From: an uncultured Eubacteriales bacterium
Lineage (GTDB): Bacteria > Bacillota > Clostridia > Oscillospirales > Oscillospiraceae
Direction: 5' to 3'
Assembly (NCBI GenBank): GCA_900545925.1
Contig: URAZ01000015.1
Location: forward strand, 1 to 64,000
Length of the DNA stretch: 64,000 nt
In this document: positions 39,168 to 47,861 of the stretch, piece by piece
How the letters are laid out: each line of letters starts with the position of its first letter
Numbering within the stretch: the stretch's first letter is position 1
Program-made: the position numbers and the translations under genes
Notes under the pieces: model-generated
What the model saw: the letters and a program-made list of their open reading frames with translations, nothing else
Told to the model about the DNA's origin: nothing
Databases searched by the model: none

Positions 39168-39659
39168 TCATTTAAGCGCATCTAGAATCACCATCCATGC
39201 CTGCGTAAGCCGCTCAACACTCCATGCGGCATTGGCAGGGCTGGTAGAGGGGAGTTTGACGGCGGTCCGGCCGGTTCGCATTTGCTGGTGGCGGCAGTAA
39301 AGCTGATAAGACGCCGTGCCGTTGCAGAAGATCTGCCGGATGGGTGCGTTCTGTAAAATCGGCGTGAGATCAGTCGGGACAGCCTCGCGGATGGAACTGT
39401 CGCTTGAACCCGATATTTCACAGCTGGCGATGGTGTCCCAGAGCGCAATGTGGTGCGTATGCAGCATCTGCTGCTTCTCTTCGACCGTGCGCGGGCATTC
39501 GCAGCCCAGCACGGTTGAGACGACGCGCCAGAAGCGGTTTTGCGGATGGCCGTAGAAAAACATGGCTTCGCGCGATTTGACCGAGGGGAACGAACCCAAA
39601 ATCAGAATCCGGGAATCCGCGTCATAGAGCGGCGGAAACGGATGAGAAAGCCTGTCCAT
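39168..39659 (-). CDS. DNA-deoxyinosine / mismatch uracil glycosylase family protein
   Basis: About 163 residues from the ATG at 39659. It has ILILGSFPSVKSREAMFFYGHPQNRFW (motif A, split by the active-site GSFPS), ALWDTIASCEISGSSDSSI, and the terminal motif LPSTSPANA (LPSxSP). These features belong to the MUG/UDG family 6 (DNA-deoxyinosine glycosylase) rather than to Ung. It removes deaminated bases. The TGATG junction with the threonine aldolase gene shows translational coupling. Confidence 0.87.
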   Translation of the reverse strand: MDRLSHPFPPLYDADSRILILGSFPSVKSREAMFFYGHPQNRFWRVVSTVLGCECPRTVEEKQQMLHTHHIALWDTIASCEISGSSDSSIREAVPTDLTPILQNAPIRQIFCNGTASYQLYCRHQQMRTGRTAVKLPSTSPANAAWSVERLTQAWMVILDALK

Positions 39660-40681
39660 CACAGAGCCGCGATCAACGCATCGACTGCCTCGGGGCGCGT
39701 CGCCCACGAGCAGACGAAGCGCGCAGCCTCGTGGTCTTTATCCACATGTCCGTTCAGTTCAAATGCGAAGTCCTGCTTCAGCCGCTCGATCTGTGCATGG
39801 GAAAGGACAAGGAAGACCTGATTCGTGGGTGAGACGGCATAGAGGGAATATCCCTTTTCGATGGCTGCTGCCTGAATTCGCTGCGCCTGCGAGACGGCGT
39901 GGCGCGCCATGGACAGCCAGAGATCGTCTTTAAAATACGCCTTAAACTGCGTCCCGAACAAAAAGCCCTTGGCGAACATGCCGCCGCGCTGCTTGATCAT
40001 GTTGCGGAAGTGCGGTTTGAGACTGTCGTTTGTGATGACAAGGGCCTCGCCGAACAGCAGGCCGTTTTTCGTGCCGCCGATGTAGAAGACATCGCAGTAG
40101 TTCGCAAAATCCGCCGGGGCCAGATCGTTTCCCTCCGCAACCAGCGCGGCGGGCAGGCGTGCACCGTCTAAAAACAGATACAGCCCATACTCCCGGCAAA
40201 CGTCATGCAGCGCGGAAAGTTCCGATTTTGTATAGATCGTGCCAAGTTCTGTCGCGTCGGAGATATAGACCATGCGCGGCAGAACCATATGCTCGTCCTG
40301 TCCGTCGCAGTGGCGGCGCATGACCTCACGCACAAGCGCCGGCGTCAGCTTACCGTCGGGCGCCTCAATGGCGCAGACCTTGTGGCCGGAGGCTTCGATC
40401 GCACCCGTCTCATGGACGTTGATGTGGCCGGTATCGGCGGCGATCACGCCCTCCCACGGGCGCAGCGCAGCGGCAATGACCGTCGTGTTGGCGATTGTGC
40501 CGCCGACCATAAAGTGCACGTCCGCCTGCGGGCAGGAAAAGCGTGCGCGGACAATGTCTTTTGCCTCGTCACAGAAGCGGTCCATGCTGTAGCCGCAGGT
40601 CGTGATGAGGTTATTTTTTTCAAGTGCGGCGAGCACCTGCGGGTGCGCGCCCTCGGAATAATCGTTGCGGAAAGAAATCAT
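39659..40681 (-). CDS. Low-specificity L-threonine aldolase family protein
   Basis: About 340 residues from the ATG at 40681. PLP-fold enzyme of the beta-eliminating lyase family: FMVGGTIANTTVIAAAL (about 57-73), INVHETGAIEASGHKV, LFLDGARLPAAL (PLP Asp) and YIGGTKNGLLFGEAL with the Schiff-base lysine near 200. Residues typical of threonine aldolase (HIN, HETG) are kept. It cleaves L-allo/threonine to glycine and acetaldehyde. Followed by the glycosylase gene with 1-base overlap. There is no sizeable intergenic sequence for regulation. Confidence 0.93.
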   Translation of the reverse strand: MISFRNDYSEGAHPQVLAALEKNNLITTCGYSMDRFCDEAKDIVRARFSCPQADVHFMVGGTIANTTVIAAALRPWEGVIAADTGHINVHETGAIEASGHKVCAIEAPDGKLTPALVREVMRRHCDGQDEHMVLPRMVYISDATELGTIYTKSELSALHDVCREYGLYLFLDGARLPAALVAEGNDLAPADFANYCDVFYIGGTKNGLLFGEALVITNDSLKPHFRNMIKQRGGMFAKGFLFGTQFKAYFKDDLWLSMARHAVSQAQRIQAAAIEKGYSLYAVSPTNQVFLVLSHAQIERLKQDFAFELNGHVDKDHEAARFVCSWATRPEAVDALIAAL

Positions 40682-40740
40682 CGAAAAGCCCGTCCTTATT
40701 TCAGATTCTATTCTGATTGTAGGGCCTTTGGACAGAAAAG

Positions 40741-42279
40741 TCAACGAACTGCCTGCGTTTTTTTGCTGCGCTCCGGCAGGTGCAGCAGACTGCGCAGGCT
40801 CGGCGGCAGACAGTGTTCCGCTGTTCCGCTGAGACACGCGGCCAGCACAAATACACTGAAAAAGACCGCCGTGCGGAGCAGCAGTGCTGGAATGCTTTCT
40901 AACTCCGGCAGCAGCTGCGCCGCAAACGCGCCCGCTGCGGCGCATGCACCGACGCCCAGCGGCGCGCACAGTCGAAGCGGGCAGCCGGTAACGGTCAGCA
41001 GCCGCCGCAGGCTCAACGCAAAGTTCAGCAAATGCGTCGCAGTAAACGCGAAAATGTAGCCGCCCAGCCCCCAGCGCGGCAGGAGCAGTATAAGCAGCAC
41101 CGCATCCAGCGCCGAGGTAAACGTGTTGTAACGCACATTTGCGACCTGCTCGGAAAGTCCCTTCAGCATCCCGTCGGTCAGCGCATCCATGTACAAGACC
41201 AGCGCCAGCGGCGCGAACACGCGCAAAAGCTGACCAGCCTGTTCGCTCTGGTATAAAATCGCGGTAAGCGGCTCAGCCAGCGCGAACAGCAGTCCTGCCG
41301 TGAAGCCTGCGAACAGCAGCCCTGCCCGCAGACATTGCCCGGTTACGGAGGCGAGTCGTTCTCGGCGGCCCTGCGCGCGGCAGGCGGCAAGTTCCGGGAT
41401 CAGCAAATCGACCAGTGCGTACAAAAACGCCGACGGCAGCATGAGCGCGGGAAACACCATGCCCGTGACCGTCCCATACGCCGCCATCGCGCTCAGCCGT
41501 GTTGCACCTGCACGCGTCAGGCCCCAAGGAATGAGAAACTGCTCCAGCGCCCGGAGCGCTGCGCGCAGCAGATCGTTCAGCGCCAAAGGTGCTGCCAGAG
41601 CGCACACACGCCGGGCCATGCTGGGTGCATGCGTCTGCCGGATACCGCGCCATCCCTGCCGGTAAAGCGCGTAAAGCGCCGCGTCTGCCGCGCAAGACGA
41701 CAGCAGTTCCCCACCCAGCAGTGCAAAGCAGGCCCCGGACACGGTCTGCGGCACAAAACGCAGCAGCAGCAAACTCAAGCCCAGTCCCAGAACGCGTTCG
41801 CCAGCATCGATGGCGGTCAGCTGCCAGACCTTTCCTACTGCGGTCAGATACCCGCCCAGCACCAAACCTGCACAGCCGGCCGGGAGCAGTCCCGCGAGCA
41901 GGCGCAGACTTCTGGCTGCCGACGGCTCATGCAGAATGCGTTCCGCCAGAAGCGGCGCAGCACAATAAAGCCCTGCCGCCGCAAGTGTGCTGGTTACAAG
42001 CACAGAGCCGAGGCAGTGCGCGGCGGCAAGCTGCACCTGCTCCGGTTCCCGCTTGCCGTGCGCCTGTGCGCACAGACAGGAAGCTGCCACGCGCATTCCG
42101 GCCAGCCCCAGCGTCGTGGCAAACGCGGATACGGACAGCAGAAGCTGCACTGCGCCCAGCCCCTCCGCGCCGATACGTCCGGCCAGATGCGCCTGAAACA
42201 GCATGGACGCAAACCGCAGCAGCAGCGCCGCAGCGGTCAACAGCAGCGTATTTTTAAGGATCTGACGGCCAGAAAACAA
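40741..42279 (-). CDS. Flippase of the MOP/polysaccharide (SpoVB-like) family
   Basis: A 512-residue membrane protein with about 14 predicted helices. N-terminal TAAALLLRFASMLFQAHLAG and GAEGLGAVQLLLSV are typical of SpoVB/MurJ-related multidrug-oligosaccharide-lipid-polysaccharide exporters. A moderately basic tail (RSKKTQAVR) is cytoplasmic. In Firmicutes such proteins move lipid-linked sugars across the membrane, some during sporulation. The gene has no sporulation or cell-wall neighbour in the window, so the exact substrate is unknown. Confidence 0.85.
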   Translation of the reverse strand: MFSGRQILKNTLLLTAAALLLRFASMLFQAHLAGRIGAEGLGAVQLLLSVSAFATTLGLAGMRVAASCLCAQAHGKREPEQVQLAAAHCLGSVLVTSTLAAAGLYCAAPLLAERILHEPSAARSLRLLAGLLPAGCAGLVLGGYLTAVGKVWQLTAIDAGERVLGLGLSLLLLRFVPQTVSGACFALLGGELLSSCAADAALYALYRQGWRGIRQTHAPSMARRVCALAAPLALNDLLRAALRALEQFLIPWGLTRAGATRLSAMAAYGTVTGMVFPALMLPSAFLYALVDLLIPELAACRAQGRRERLASVTGQCLRAGLLFAGFTAGLLFALAEPLTAILYQSEQAGQLLRVFAPLALVLYMDALTDGMLKGLSEQVANVRYNTFTSALDAVLLILLLPRWGLGGYIFAFTATHLLNFALSLRRLLTVTGCPLRLCAPLGVGACAAAGAFAAQLLPELESIPALLLRTAVFFSVFVLAACLSGTAEHCLPPSLRSLLHLPERSKKTQAVR

Positions 42280-42282
42280 AAA

Positions 42283-42316
42283 ATCACCCTCCGTTCCATG
42301 TTTACGGAGCGGAGGG
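42283..42316 (-). terminator. Terminator of the membrane-protein gene at 42334
   Basis: CCCTCCGTTCC / GGAGCGGAGGG hairpin with an A run on the plus strand (T run on the minus strand), directly downstream of the minus-strand gene. Confidence 0.75.
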
Positions 42317-42333
42317 CGTGCCTATGCGGATTT

Positions 42334-43092
42334 TTATTTCAGCTGGAAGGTATAGTAGACGGCACCGATCAGTTCGACGGCGATGGCCGCGAACATGGCA
42401 TAGAACGCGAAGCCGGAGCCGAAAAGCAGGCAGGCAGCCAGCACGACAGCCCAGAGCACGCAGATGAAGTAGAACAGCAGCGGATTAAACCCGTCCGGGA
42501 ACAGCCGCAGCGTCCGGCCGTCAAGACTGAGTTTGCCGCGATTTTTTGCGCACAGGAACACGGTGAGCGCCGTGCCGATCAGAATCAGCGCCAGCAGAAT
42601 GCTGCCCACAATGCGGTTTGCCATGTAGGAGGTGCGGGCGATGAGATAGAATACAACACCTGCAGAGGCTGTGACCAGCGAGAAGGTGAAAAATTCGGAA
42701 TGATAAAGCTGCCAAACCATATACAGGCAGTAAACCAGCGCATGCAGCAGATAGATCACGATCATGTTGCCTGTCCAGAAGATGGACAGGATCAGGCTCG
42801 AGACGAACAGCAGCGCAAACGCCGCCAGCCAGTAGCGGCAGATCGTCCGCGCAAGCCCGTTTTTCAGCAGAACGCACAGCACAAGCTCAGCGGCGGTCAG
42901 CGCCAGAAACACATACCGCTGAACGCAGAACATCGGATAAAGCGTCGTAAAGCCCTGCACGGTGCTGTAATAGCCGCCGAGCTTCCAGAACGCATAGATC
43001 ACGAGGATCATCAGCGCAAACGCAGCGGGAACTTTATAGATAACGGACTGATCCTCCGTCTTTTTTGCAGCAGTTTTGTTCTTTGTCATCAT
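42334..43092 (-). CDS. Hypothetical polytopic membrane protein
   Basis: A 252-residue protein with a basic cytoplasmic N-terminus (KNKTAAKK) and about seven hydrophobic helices (for example APAFALMILVIY region, FLALTAAELVLCVLL, FALLFVSSLILSIFW, IVGSILLALILIGTALTVFL, LLFYFICVLWAVVLAACLL). A short soluble loop (KNRGKLSLDGRTLRLF) separates helices 5 and 6. I recognise no family. It stands between RsmE and the flippase. Probably a lineage-specific inner membrane protein. Confidence 0.7.
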   Translation of the reverse strand: MMTKNKTAAKKTEDQSVIYKVPAAFALMILVIYAFWKLGGYYSTVQGFTTLYPMFCVQRYVFLALTAAELVLCVLLKNGLARTICRYWLAAFALLFVSSLILSIFWTGNMIVIYLLHALVYCLYMVWQLYHSEFFTFSLVTASAGVVFYLIARTSYMANRIVGSILLALILIGTALTVFLCAKNRGKLSLDGRTLRLFPDGFNPLLFYFICVLWAVVLAACLLFGSGFAFYAMFAAIAVELIGAVYYTFQLK

Positions 43093-43142
43093 TCTGTTCT
43101 GTCCTTTGATTCAAAATTCCTATACACTGTATAGATGTCGTG

Positions 43143-43877
43143 TCAGTCCAGCGCGCCTGCGGCAAACAGAACGGCACTGAGCGCACACAGCGGCGCAGTC
43201 TCGCAGCGGAGAATGCGCGGGCCGAGCGTACAAACCTGAAGTCCGGCGTGTTGTGCAAACAGGACTTCTTCGTCGGAAAATCCGCCTTCGGGCCCGGTCA
43301 TGATCGAGACGGTTTTTGCCTGCGCGCTGCCGATGGCGCGACGCAGGGAAAGCGCATGCTCGTTTTCATACGGAAACAGTGCCAACTCACATCCGGCTGC
43401 ACGCTGCACGGCGTCTTCAAACGACGGCAGCACGAGCACCTGCGGGATTCGGCCCCGACCCGACTGCGCAGCGGCGGACGCGGCGATTTTCTGCCAGCGC
43501 TCGCGCCTTTTCTCAGCCGAGGCTGCATCAAGCTTCAGCACACAGCGGGAGGACGGAAAGGCTGCAATCTCATACGCGCCGAGTTCGGTTGCCTTCTGAA
43601 TCACATGCTCCAGCTTGTCGGCCTTCGCGTAAGCCATATAGACGCTGCAGGCGACCAGCGGCTCCGCGCCGGAGGCTTCCGTGCTGTTTACGACCAGACA
43701 TACCTGCTGGGGAGAGATGTCAGAAACGGTGCAGCGGTAGTCAGTCCCGCAGCCGTCGCAGACGAGAACGCTGTCACCGCGCCTGAGCCGGAGAACCTTC
43801 GCGTGCGCTGCATTTTCTCCGTCAAGCGTCAAAAAGCTTCCGCGCACATCGTTCGGCGAAACAAAAAACTTCGGCAA
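43143..43877 (-). CDS. rsmE: 16S rRNA (uracil-1498-N3) methyltransferase RsmE
   Basis: A 244-residue SPOUT enzyme. The N-terminal PUA-like domain (FFVSPNDV, HAKVLRLRRGDSVLVCDG) is followed by the knot domain: KADKLEHVIQKATELG (about 110-125), MTGPEGGFSDEE (about 190-201) and LGPRILRCETAPLCALSAV at the end. It methylates U1498 of 16S rRNA. It is the last chromosomal gene before the prophage. Confidence 0.95.
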   Translation of the reverse strand: MPKFFVSPNDVRGSFLTLDGENAAHAKVLRLRRGDSVLVCDGCGTDYRCTVSDISPQQVCLVVNSTEASGAEPLVACSVYMAYAKADKLEHVIQKATELGAYEIAAFPSSRCVLKLDAASAEKRRERWQKIAASAAAQSGRGRIPQVLVLPSFEDAVQRAAGCELALFPYENEHALSLRRAIGSAQAKTVSIMTGPEGGFSDEEVLFAQHAGLQVCTLGPRILRCETAPLCALSAVLFAAGALD

Positions 43878-44062
43878 CCGCCTCGCCCGCCTTCCTTAGT
43901 ATACATACAGCTGGTATTATACCAGATATCGGGACGAAGCGCAAGTAAAAAAGTGATGGAACATCCGGCCTGCGCCGTTTATTATTAAGTGCGAAAGAAG
44001 TTATTACTTCTGACGCGCTTATTTTTTATCCCCAAAAACGCAGGAAACGGAGGCGATACGGA

Positions 44063-44308
44063 ATGAACAGCTACAATATCGGGCTTGAAGATCGGAAAAT
44101 TATCGAAGAAATGTATAACGCGGGCGCGAAGCCGTGCGAAATCGCGGCGCGCATCGGCAAATGTCAAGCGACGATTTACCGGGAAATCAAGCGCGGAGAA
44201 GTGCCGGAACTGAACGCGCGCTGCCGCCCTGCATACCGGGCAGAAGTTGCAGAAAAGCGCGTGACCGAAGCATACCGCAAAAGAGGTCGCCGGAAAGCGA
44301 CAGAATGA
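44063..44308 (+). CDS. Phage HTH regulator (IS30-like helix-turn-helix)
   Basis: An 81-residue protein, first gene of the prophage. KIIEEMYNAGAKPCEIAARI followed by GKCQATIYREIKRGE is a helix-turn-helix of the HTH_38 (IS30 transposase N-terminal) type. The C-terminal half is very basic (KRGRRKATE). Such small HTH proteins are found in early operons of Clostridial siphophages. GGAGGCGATACGG upstream gives a good RBS. It probably regulates early genes. Confidence 0.8.
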   Translation: MNSYNIGLEDRKIIEEMYNAGAKPCEIAARIGKCQATIYREIKRGEVPELNARCRPAYRAEVAEKRVTEAYRKRGRRKATE

Positions 44309-44325
44309 AAAAGGAGGCTCATACC

Positions 44326-44652
44326 ATGAAGAAAACTGAAAACGTGTATATTACGCACGTTCTTTTCCCGTGGGAAACATTCGCTGCGCAGAGCGAACGC
44401 GAAGCACGGGAGCGGGCAAGCGGCGGCGACCGTTGGACGGAAGATTTTCTGCGGGAAGTCCGGGAAAACGTTCTGCGGTACGCGGACGAGCCGTTTTTTC
44501 CGCCGGATGAATTCAAGCACGCGGAATTTATGAACACGTCCATGCGAAATTCCTGCCTGAACGACGTTTACAGACTCGTCCCGCTGCATTTCCGGGAAGA
44601 GGTATTTGCGGGCGTTTCCTTCCCGATTTGGAATCAGGGGGCGCGGGGATGA
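44326..44652 (+). CDS. Phage hypothetical protein
   Basis: A 108-residue protein; the ATG is 8 bases after AAGGAGG. Acidic/aromatic, with ENVYITHVLFPWETF at the start and PPDEFKHAEFMNTSMRNS in the middle. No domain recognised. It overlaps the next gene in an ATGA junction, as in other packed early phage genes. Confidence 0.6.
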   Translation: MKKTENVYITHVLFPWETFAAQSEREARERASGGDRWTEDFLREVRENVLRYADEPFFPPDEFKHAEFMNTSMRNSCLNDVYRLVPLHFREEVFAGVSFPIWNQGARG

Positions 44653-44867
44653 ACGTTTTCGACCGAATCACAAAAAGCCCGCAGGCGTTGGCGGATTTCC
44701 TGCAAGCGATTCCAGCGATCAATGCGCCGTGGGACGATGCTTTTCATCGCATCTACTGCGATCAGTGCGCGGCGGAAAACTGCGACAACTGCCCGAATGA
44801 AGCCCTTCGGGGCAGCGCGCTTTGGTATTTGACGCTTCCGGTGGAAAGTTGCAAGGAGGGTCAATAA
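44649..44867 (+). CDS. Phage hypothetical protein with Cys cluster
   Basis: A 72-residue protein. FDRITKSPQALADFLQAI is helical, then CDQCAAENCDNCP gives four cysteines in a zinc- or disulphide-like cluster. The start overlaps the previous stop (ATGA) and the stop abuts the PAPS-reductase-like gene. No family assigned. Confidence 0.6.
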   Translation: MNVFDRITKSPQALADFLQAIPAINAPWDDAFHRIYCDQCAAENCDNCPNEALRGSALWYLTLPVESCKEGQ

Positions 44868-45764
44868 ATGGGGGCTGATTTGGAACGTACGGCGATCATG
44901 CGGCTACAAGAAGCCGCGAATATGTCTGAACGGTTCTACAAAGCGCCGTTGATCGTCACGACAAGCGGCGGAAAAGACAGCTCGGTTTGCATCGCCCTCG
45001 CAGAGCGGGCAGGAATCGAATTTGAGGTCATGCACAATCACACGACGGTTGACGCGCCGGAAACGGTCTATTTCATCCGCAACGAGTTAAAAAGATTAGA
45101 GCAAAAAGGCGTTAAATGTTTTCTGAATTACCCGTATTACAAGGGCAAACGGGTTACAATGTGGAGTTTAATTCCGCAAAAACTTATGCCGCCCACGCGG
45201 TTGGTACGGTATTGTTGTTCGATCTTAAAGGAGCAAGGCGGACAGGGGCGGTACATTACAACGGGCGTGCGATGGGCGGAAAGCGCGAAACGCAAGCAAA
45301 GGGGCATTTATGAGGACATAGCAAGTAAAAAGAGCGAAAAGGTGATTATTAACAATGATAATGATGACCGCCGCAGGCTCTTTGAATCATGTATGCGCCA
45401 GCGCAAAGCAGTTTGCAATCCGATTATTGACTGGAAGGATTCGGACGTTTGGGACTATATCGAATCCGAAAAAATCCCGGTAAACCCGCTTTACAAGTGC
45501 GGCTACTCCCGTGTTGGGTGCGTCGGTTGCCCGATGGCTGGGAAGGCAGGAAGGAACGCAGAGTTTGCCCGCTATCCGAAATATCAGGAAGCGTATATAC
45601 GAGCGTTCGGGCGAATGCTGGAAGAACGGAAGCGGCGAGGAAGGACAACAACGCAAAGTTGGGAAACCGGGCGGGACGTGTTTCATTGGTGGATGGAGGA
45701 CGGCGTTTTACCGGGGCAGATTGAACTCGACGATCTTCTTTCCGACGAGGACTATGACGAATGA
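44868..45764 (+). CDS. Phosphoadenosine phosphosulfate reductase family protein
   Basis: A 298-residue protein with the PP-loop TTSGGKDSSVCIA (about 31-43) of the PAPS reductase/DndC-like family. KEQGGQGRYITTGVRWAES follows the PP loop domain and a C-terminal Cys set (CGYSRVGCVGCPMAGKAG) could hold an iron-sulfur cluster. A RGRTTTQSWETG region and a WWMEDG end are common in phage members. These phage proteins may activate tRNA or DNA sulfur/nucleotide chemistry; true sulfate reduction is unlikely. A DNA methyltransferase is four genes downstream. Confidence 0.9.
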   Translation: MGADLERTAIMRLQEAANMSERFYKAPLIVTTSGGKDSSVCIALAERAGIEFEVMHNHTTVDAPETVYFIRNELKRLEQKGVKCFLNYPYYKGKRVTMWSLIPQKLMPPTRLVRYCCSILKEQGGQGRYITTGVRWAESAKRKQRGIYEDIASKKSEKVIINNDNDDRRRLFESCMRQRKAVCNPIIDWKDSDVWDYIESEKIPVNPLYKCGYSRVGCVGCPMAGKAGRNAEFARYPKYQEAYIRAFGRMLEERKRRGRTTTQSWETGRDVFHWWMEDGVLPGQIELDDLLSDEDYDE

Positions 45765-45979
45765 CCCGCGCGGACTATACGCGGACATGTGCCGGATGCG
45801 GCAGCGTCGTAACGGAAGATTGGGTAAATGGTCAAAAGTGTTTCAGATGCTATGAGCCGGGGCAAACGTGCGGTTACATCGTCGGCATTGAACGGTTTCT
45901 GCCGTACGTCCCGGCATGGTGTCCAAAAATGGGCGGCTGCTTACGACCGCCGGAAAGATACGAGGTACAAAAGACATGA
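45761..45979 (+). CDS. Small phage zinc-finger-like protein
   Basis: A 72-residue protein that overlaps the preceding stop by 4 bases (ATGA). Cysteine pairs CAGCGS, CFRC, CGY and CPKMGGC suggest zinc binding. No named family; the start has no strong RBS, so it depends on coupling. Confidence 0.55.
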   Translation: MTRADYTRTCAGCGSVVTEDWVNGQKCFRCYEPGQTCGYIVGIERFLPYVPAWCPKMGGCLRPPERYEVQKT

Positions 45980-46419
45980 AAAAGCTGTATTCAAAGCAAC
46001 TCGGCAGCGAGGTCTACGCGCTTGCGCCGGAACAGTTGAAAGTATTCGCGTCGAGCGGGTACGAAGTCCCAACGCCGGAAGCCGTCATTGCAGACGCGGG
46101 CGCTATCCGCATCGTTCCCCCGGCAGGAAAGCGCGCGTATGCGGTATTCAAATTCACGACAGGCGCTTTTGTCGTTCGCACGTCCGCCGAAACGATGACG
46201 ATGCAGGAAGTCGGCGCGTTCGTCGGTGAGGTCGTGCAAGCGGCTATCGTCTGCAAGCTGGCGGAAAATGCCGACCCGGACAGACCGAAGCCGGAAGCGG
46301 CGGGCAGTCAAATCGCGTCGGCGGTCGCGGCGCTGACGGCGGCGATCAGGCGGGCGACCTGCGAAGCGCACGCGGGCGGCGATCAGGCAGCGGCGGAAAG
46401 CCCGGAGGTAACGGAATGA
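45976..46419 (+). CDS. Phage hypothetical protein
   Basis: A 147-residue protein. The N-terminal half is a beta-rich region (GSEVYALAPEQLKVFASSG, AYAVFKFTTGAFVVRTSAE); the C-terminal third is Ala-rich and helical. It overlaps neighbours by 4 bases at both ends. No function known. Confidence 0.55.
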   Translation: MKKLYSKQLGSEVYALAPEQLKVFASSGYEVPTPEAVIADAGAIRIVPPAGKRAYAVFKFTTGAFVVRTSAETMTMQEVGAFVGEVVQAAIVCKLAENADPDRPKPEAAGSQIASAVAALTAAIRRATCEAHAGGDQAAAESPEVTE

Positions 46420-46805
46420 CATTCGGCACGTGTAGGTACTGCGGGCAAGTCGTGAATCTGGACTACGAAGAAGAAACGCAGGCGGAAGCCGATATTGCCG
46501 CTTCCGAAAAATGCGAATGCTACGACGCGCGGCATGAACGGAATCTGCGCAAGCAGATCACGGCAGCGCAAAACCGCATTCGCAAGATTTTCGGTGACGA
46601 TGCTGCAAAGCTGGGCTTTGCCCCGATTGCTGCCGAAGAACCGCTGCAACTCCTGAATGCTATCGCGGAGCAGACCGCACGCGGGTTTATTACGTCGGCT
46701 ACGATCAACGTGCGCGGGCTTTGCAAGGCGAAAATCACGATGACCACAAAAGAGAAAATCAAGGTCGAGCGCAGCGAAACGAAAACGTACCAGTTGGAGG
46801 AATGA
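46416..46805 (+). CDS. Phage hypothetical protein with N-terminal zinc ribbon
   Basis: A 129-residue protein starting with TFGTCRYCGQVVN, a CxxC, and CECY near 36, making a small zinc-binding unit followed by a coiled helix and a C-terminal beta region (TINVRGLCKAKITMT). Common in siphophage early operons; function not known. Confidence 0.6.
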   Translation: MTFGTCRYCGQVVNLDYEEETQAEADIAASEKCECYDARHERNLRKQITAAQNRIRKIFGDDAAKLGFAPIAAEEPLQLLNAIAEQTARGFITSATINVRGLCKAKITMTTKEKIKVERSETKTYQLEE

Positions 46806-46811
46806 CGGCGA

Positions 46812-47432
46812 ATGAACGAAGCGTATAACATTGACTGCATGGAATTTATGCGCCGCGTTCCGAGTAAATATTTCGATTTGGCGGTTGTAGACCCGCCGTA
46901 CGGGATTGAAAAGGGATTCAAGGCGACAAGCCGGGTTAGGCGGTACGGGCAGACAAAGACCGCGAACGACGATAAACCGACGGCGGAATACTTCACCGAA
47001 CTGTTCCGTGTCAGCAAGAATCAGATTATTTGGGGCTACAATCACTTGTCGGATTTGCTGCCGCCGACGAAGGAATTCATTTTCTGGTACAAGCGTCAGC
47101 CCGTGGACAGCTATTCCGACGGCGAATTAGCATGGACGAGTTTCAATAAAACGGCGAAATGCTTTGACCATGCGTATTTCGGGAACGTCGGCGCGGATGA
47201 CGTGCGGATTCATCCCATGCAAAAGCCGGTTGCGCTGTATTTGTGGCTTTACGCGAAATACGCGCATCCATACGACAAGATTTTTGATTCACACCTTGGG
47301 AGCGGGTCAAGCCGGATTGCCGCTTACGATATGGCGCTTGATTTCATCGGGTGCGAGATCGACGCAGATTATTTTCAGAAGCAAGAACAACGTTTTGAAG
47401 AACATACAGCGCAGCAGCGGTTATTCCTATGA
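46812..47432 (+). CDS. DNA methyltransferase (DPPY, beta-class)
   Basis: A 206-residue protein. DPPYGIEKGF at about residue 28-37 is the catalytic motif IV for exocyclic N4-cytosine or N6-adenine methylation, and FDSHLGSGSSRIAAY near 163 is the SAM motif I, so the order (catalytic motif first) is beta class. It is short, without a clear target-recognition domain, and may give broad or short-site specificity. It probably protects phage DNA from restriction. The chromosomal island carries a methyl-directed Mrr-type nuclease. Confidence 0.92.
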   Translation: MNEAYNIDCMEFMRRVPSKYFDLAVVDPPYGIEKGFKATSRVRRYGQTKTANDDKPTAEYFTELFRVSKNQIIWGYNHLSDLLPPTKEFIFWYKRQPVDSYSDGELAWTSFNKTAKCFDHAYFGNVGADDVRIHPMQKPVALYLWLYAKYAHPYDKIFDSHLGSGSSRIAAYDMALDFIGCEIDADYFQKQEQRFEEHTAQQRLFL

Positions 47433-47453
47433 CCGCCGCAAGGAGGGTACATC

Positions 47454-47651
47454 ATGGTAACAATCGGATGCGGCAGGACGGTCAAGCCCGTCACGTTCAG
47501 CGTCTTAGGCAAAGACGGCAAGGATAAAGCCGTTCGGGGTACGGTTTCGTACGTCCATCCGGCGCGACGCTATTGCATTCTTGAATTTGCCGTGCGGGGC
47601 GGCATTCTCCGCGAATCGTTCCAACTGATAGACGGCGAAATTGCCGAATAG
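47454..47651 (+). CDS. Small phage hypothetical protein
   Basis: A 65-residue beta-rich protein (KPVTFSVLGKDG, GTVSYVHPARRYCILEF). The ATG follows GGAGGG by 8 bases. No domain recognised. Confidence 0.55.
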   Translation: MVTIGCGRTVKPVTFSVLGKDGKDKAVRGTVSYVHPARRYCILEFAVRGGILRESFQLIDGEIAE

Positions 47652-47669
47652 AGAAAGGCAGGGGCTTAC

Positions 47670-47861
47670 ATGGAACGCAGACCTATGAAGCTATACCTCG
47701 TCAGACACGCCGATTACGGCGAAACAACCGCAAACGGGCGCTGCAAATACGATGCGCTTATTGCCGCCGCGCGGCAATGGCGCGCACGCTGGACGCAGAT
47801 AGCCCGCGAATGTGAATTTATCGTGCTTGCCGAAGAAGAACCGGCAGGCACAGAGCAATGA
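47670..47861 (+). CDS. Small phage hypothetical protein
   Basis: A 63-residue protein resembling other phage small proteins with the phrase YLVRHADYGETT and a C-terminal helix; GGCAGGGG upstream gives a weak RBS. It overlaps the next gene by 4 bases (ATGA). Confidence 0.5.
   Translation: MERRPMKLYLVRHADYGETTANGRCKYDALIAAARQWRARWTQIARECEFIVLAEEEPAGTEQ

Noticed and set aside
41335..43134. A 599-codon plus-strand open frame across the flippase and membrane protein
   Set aside because: Antisense to two genes with membrane-helix structure; composition (Arg/Gln/Ala rich) is typical of a shadow frame.
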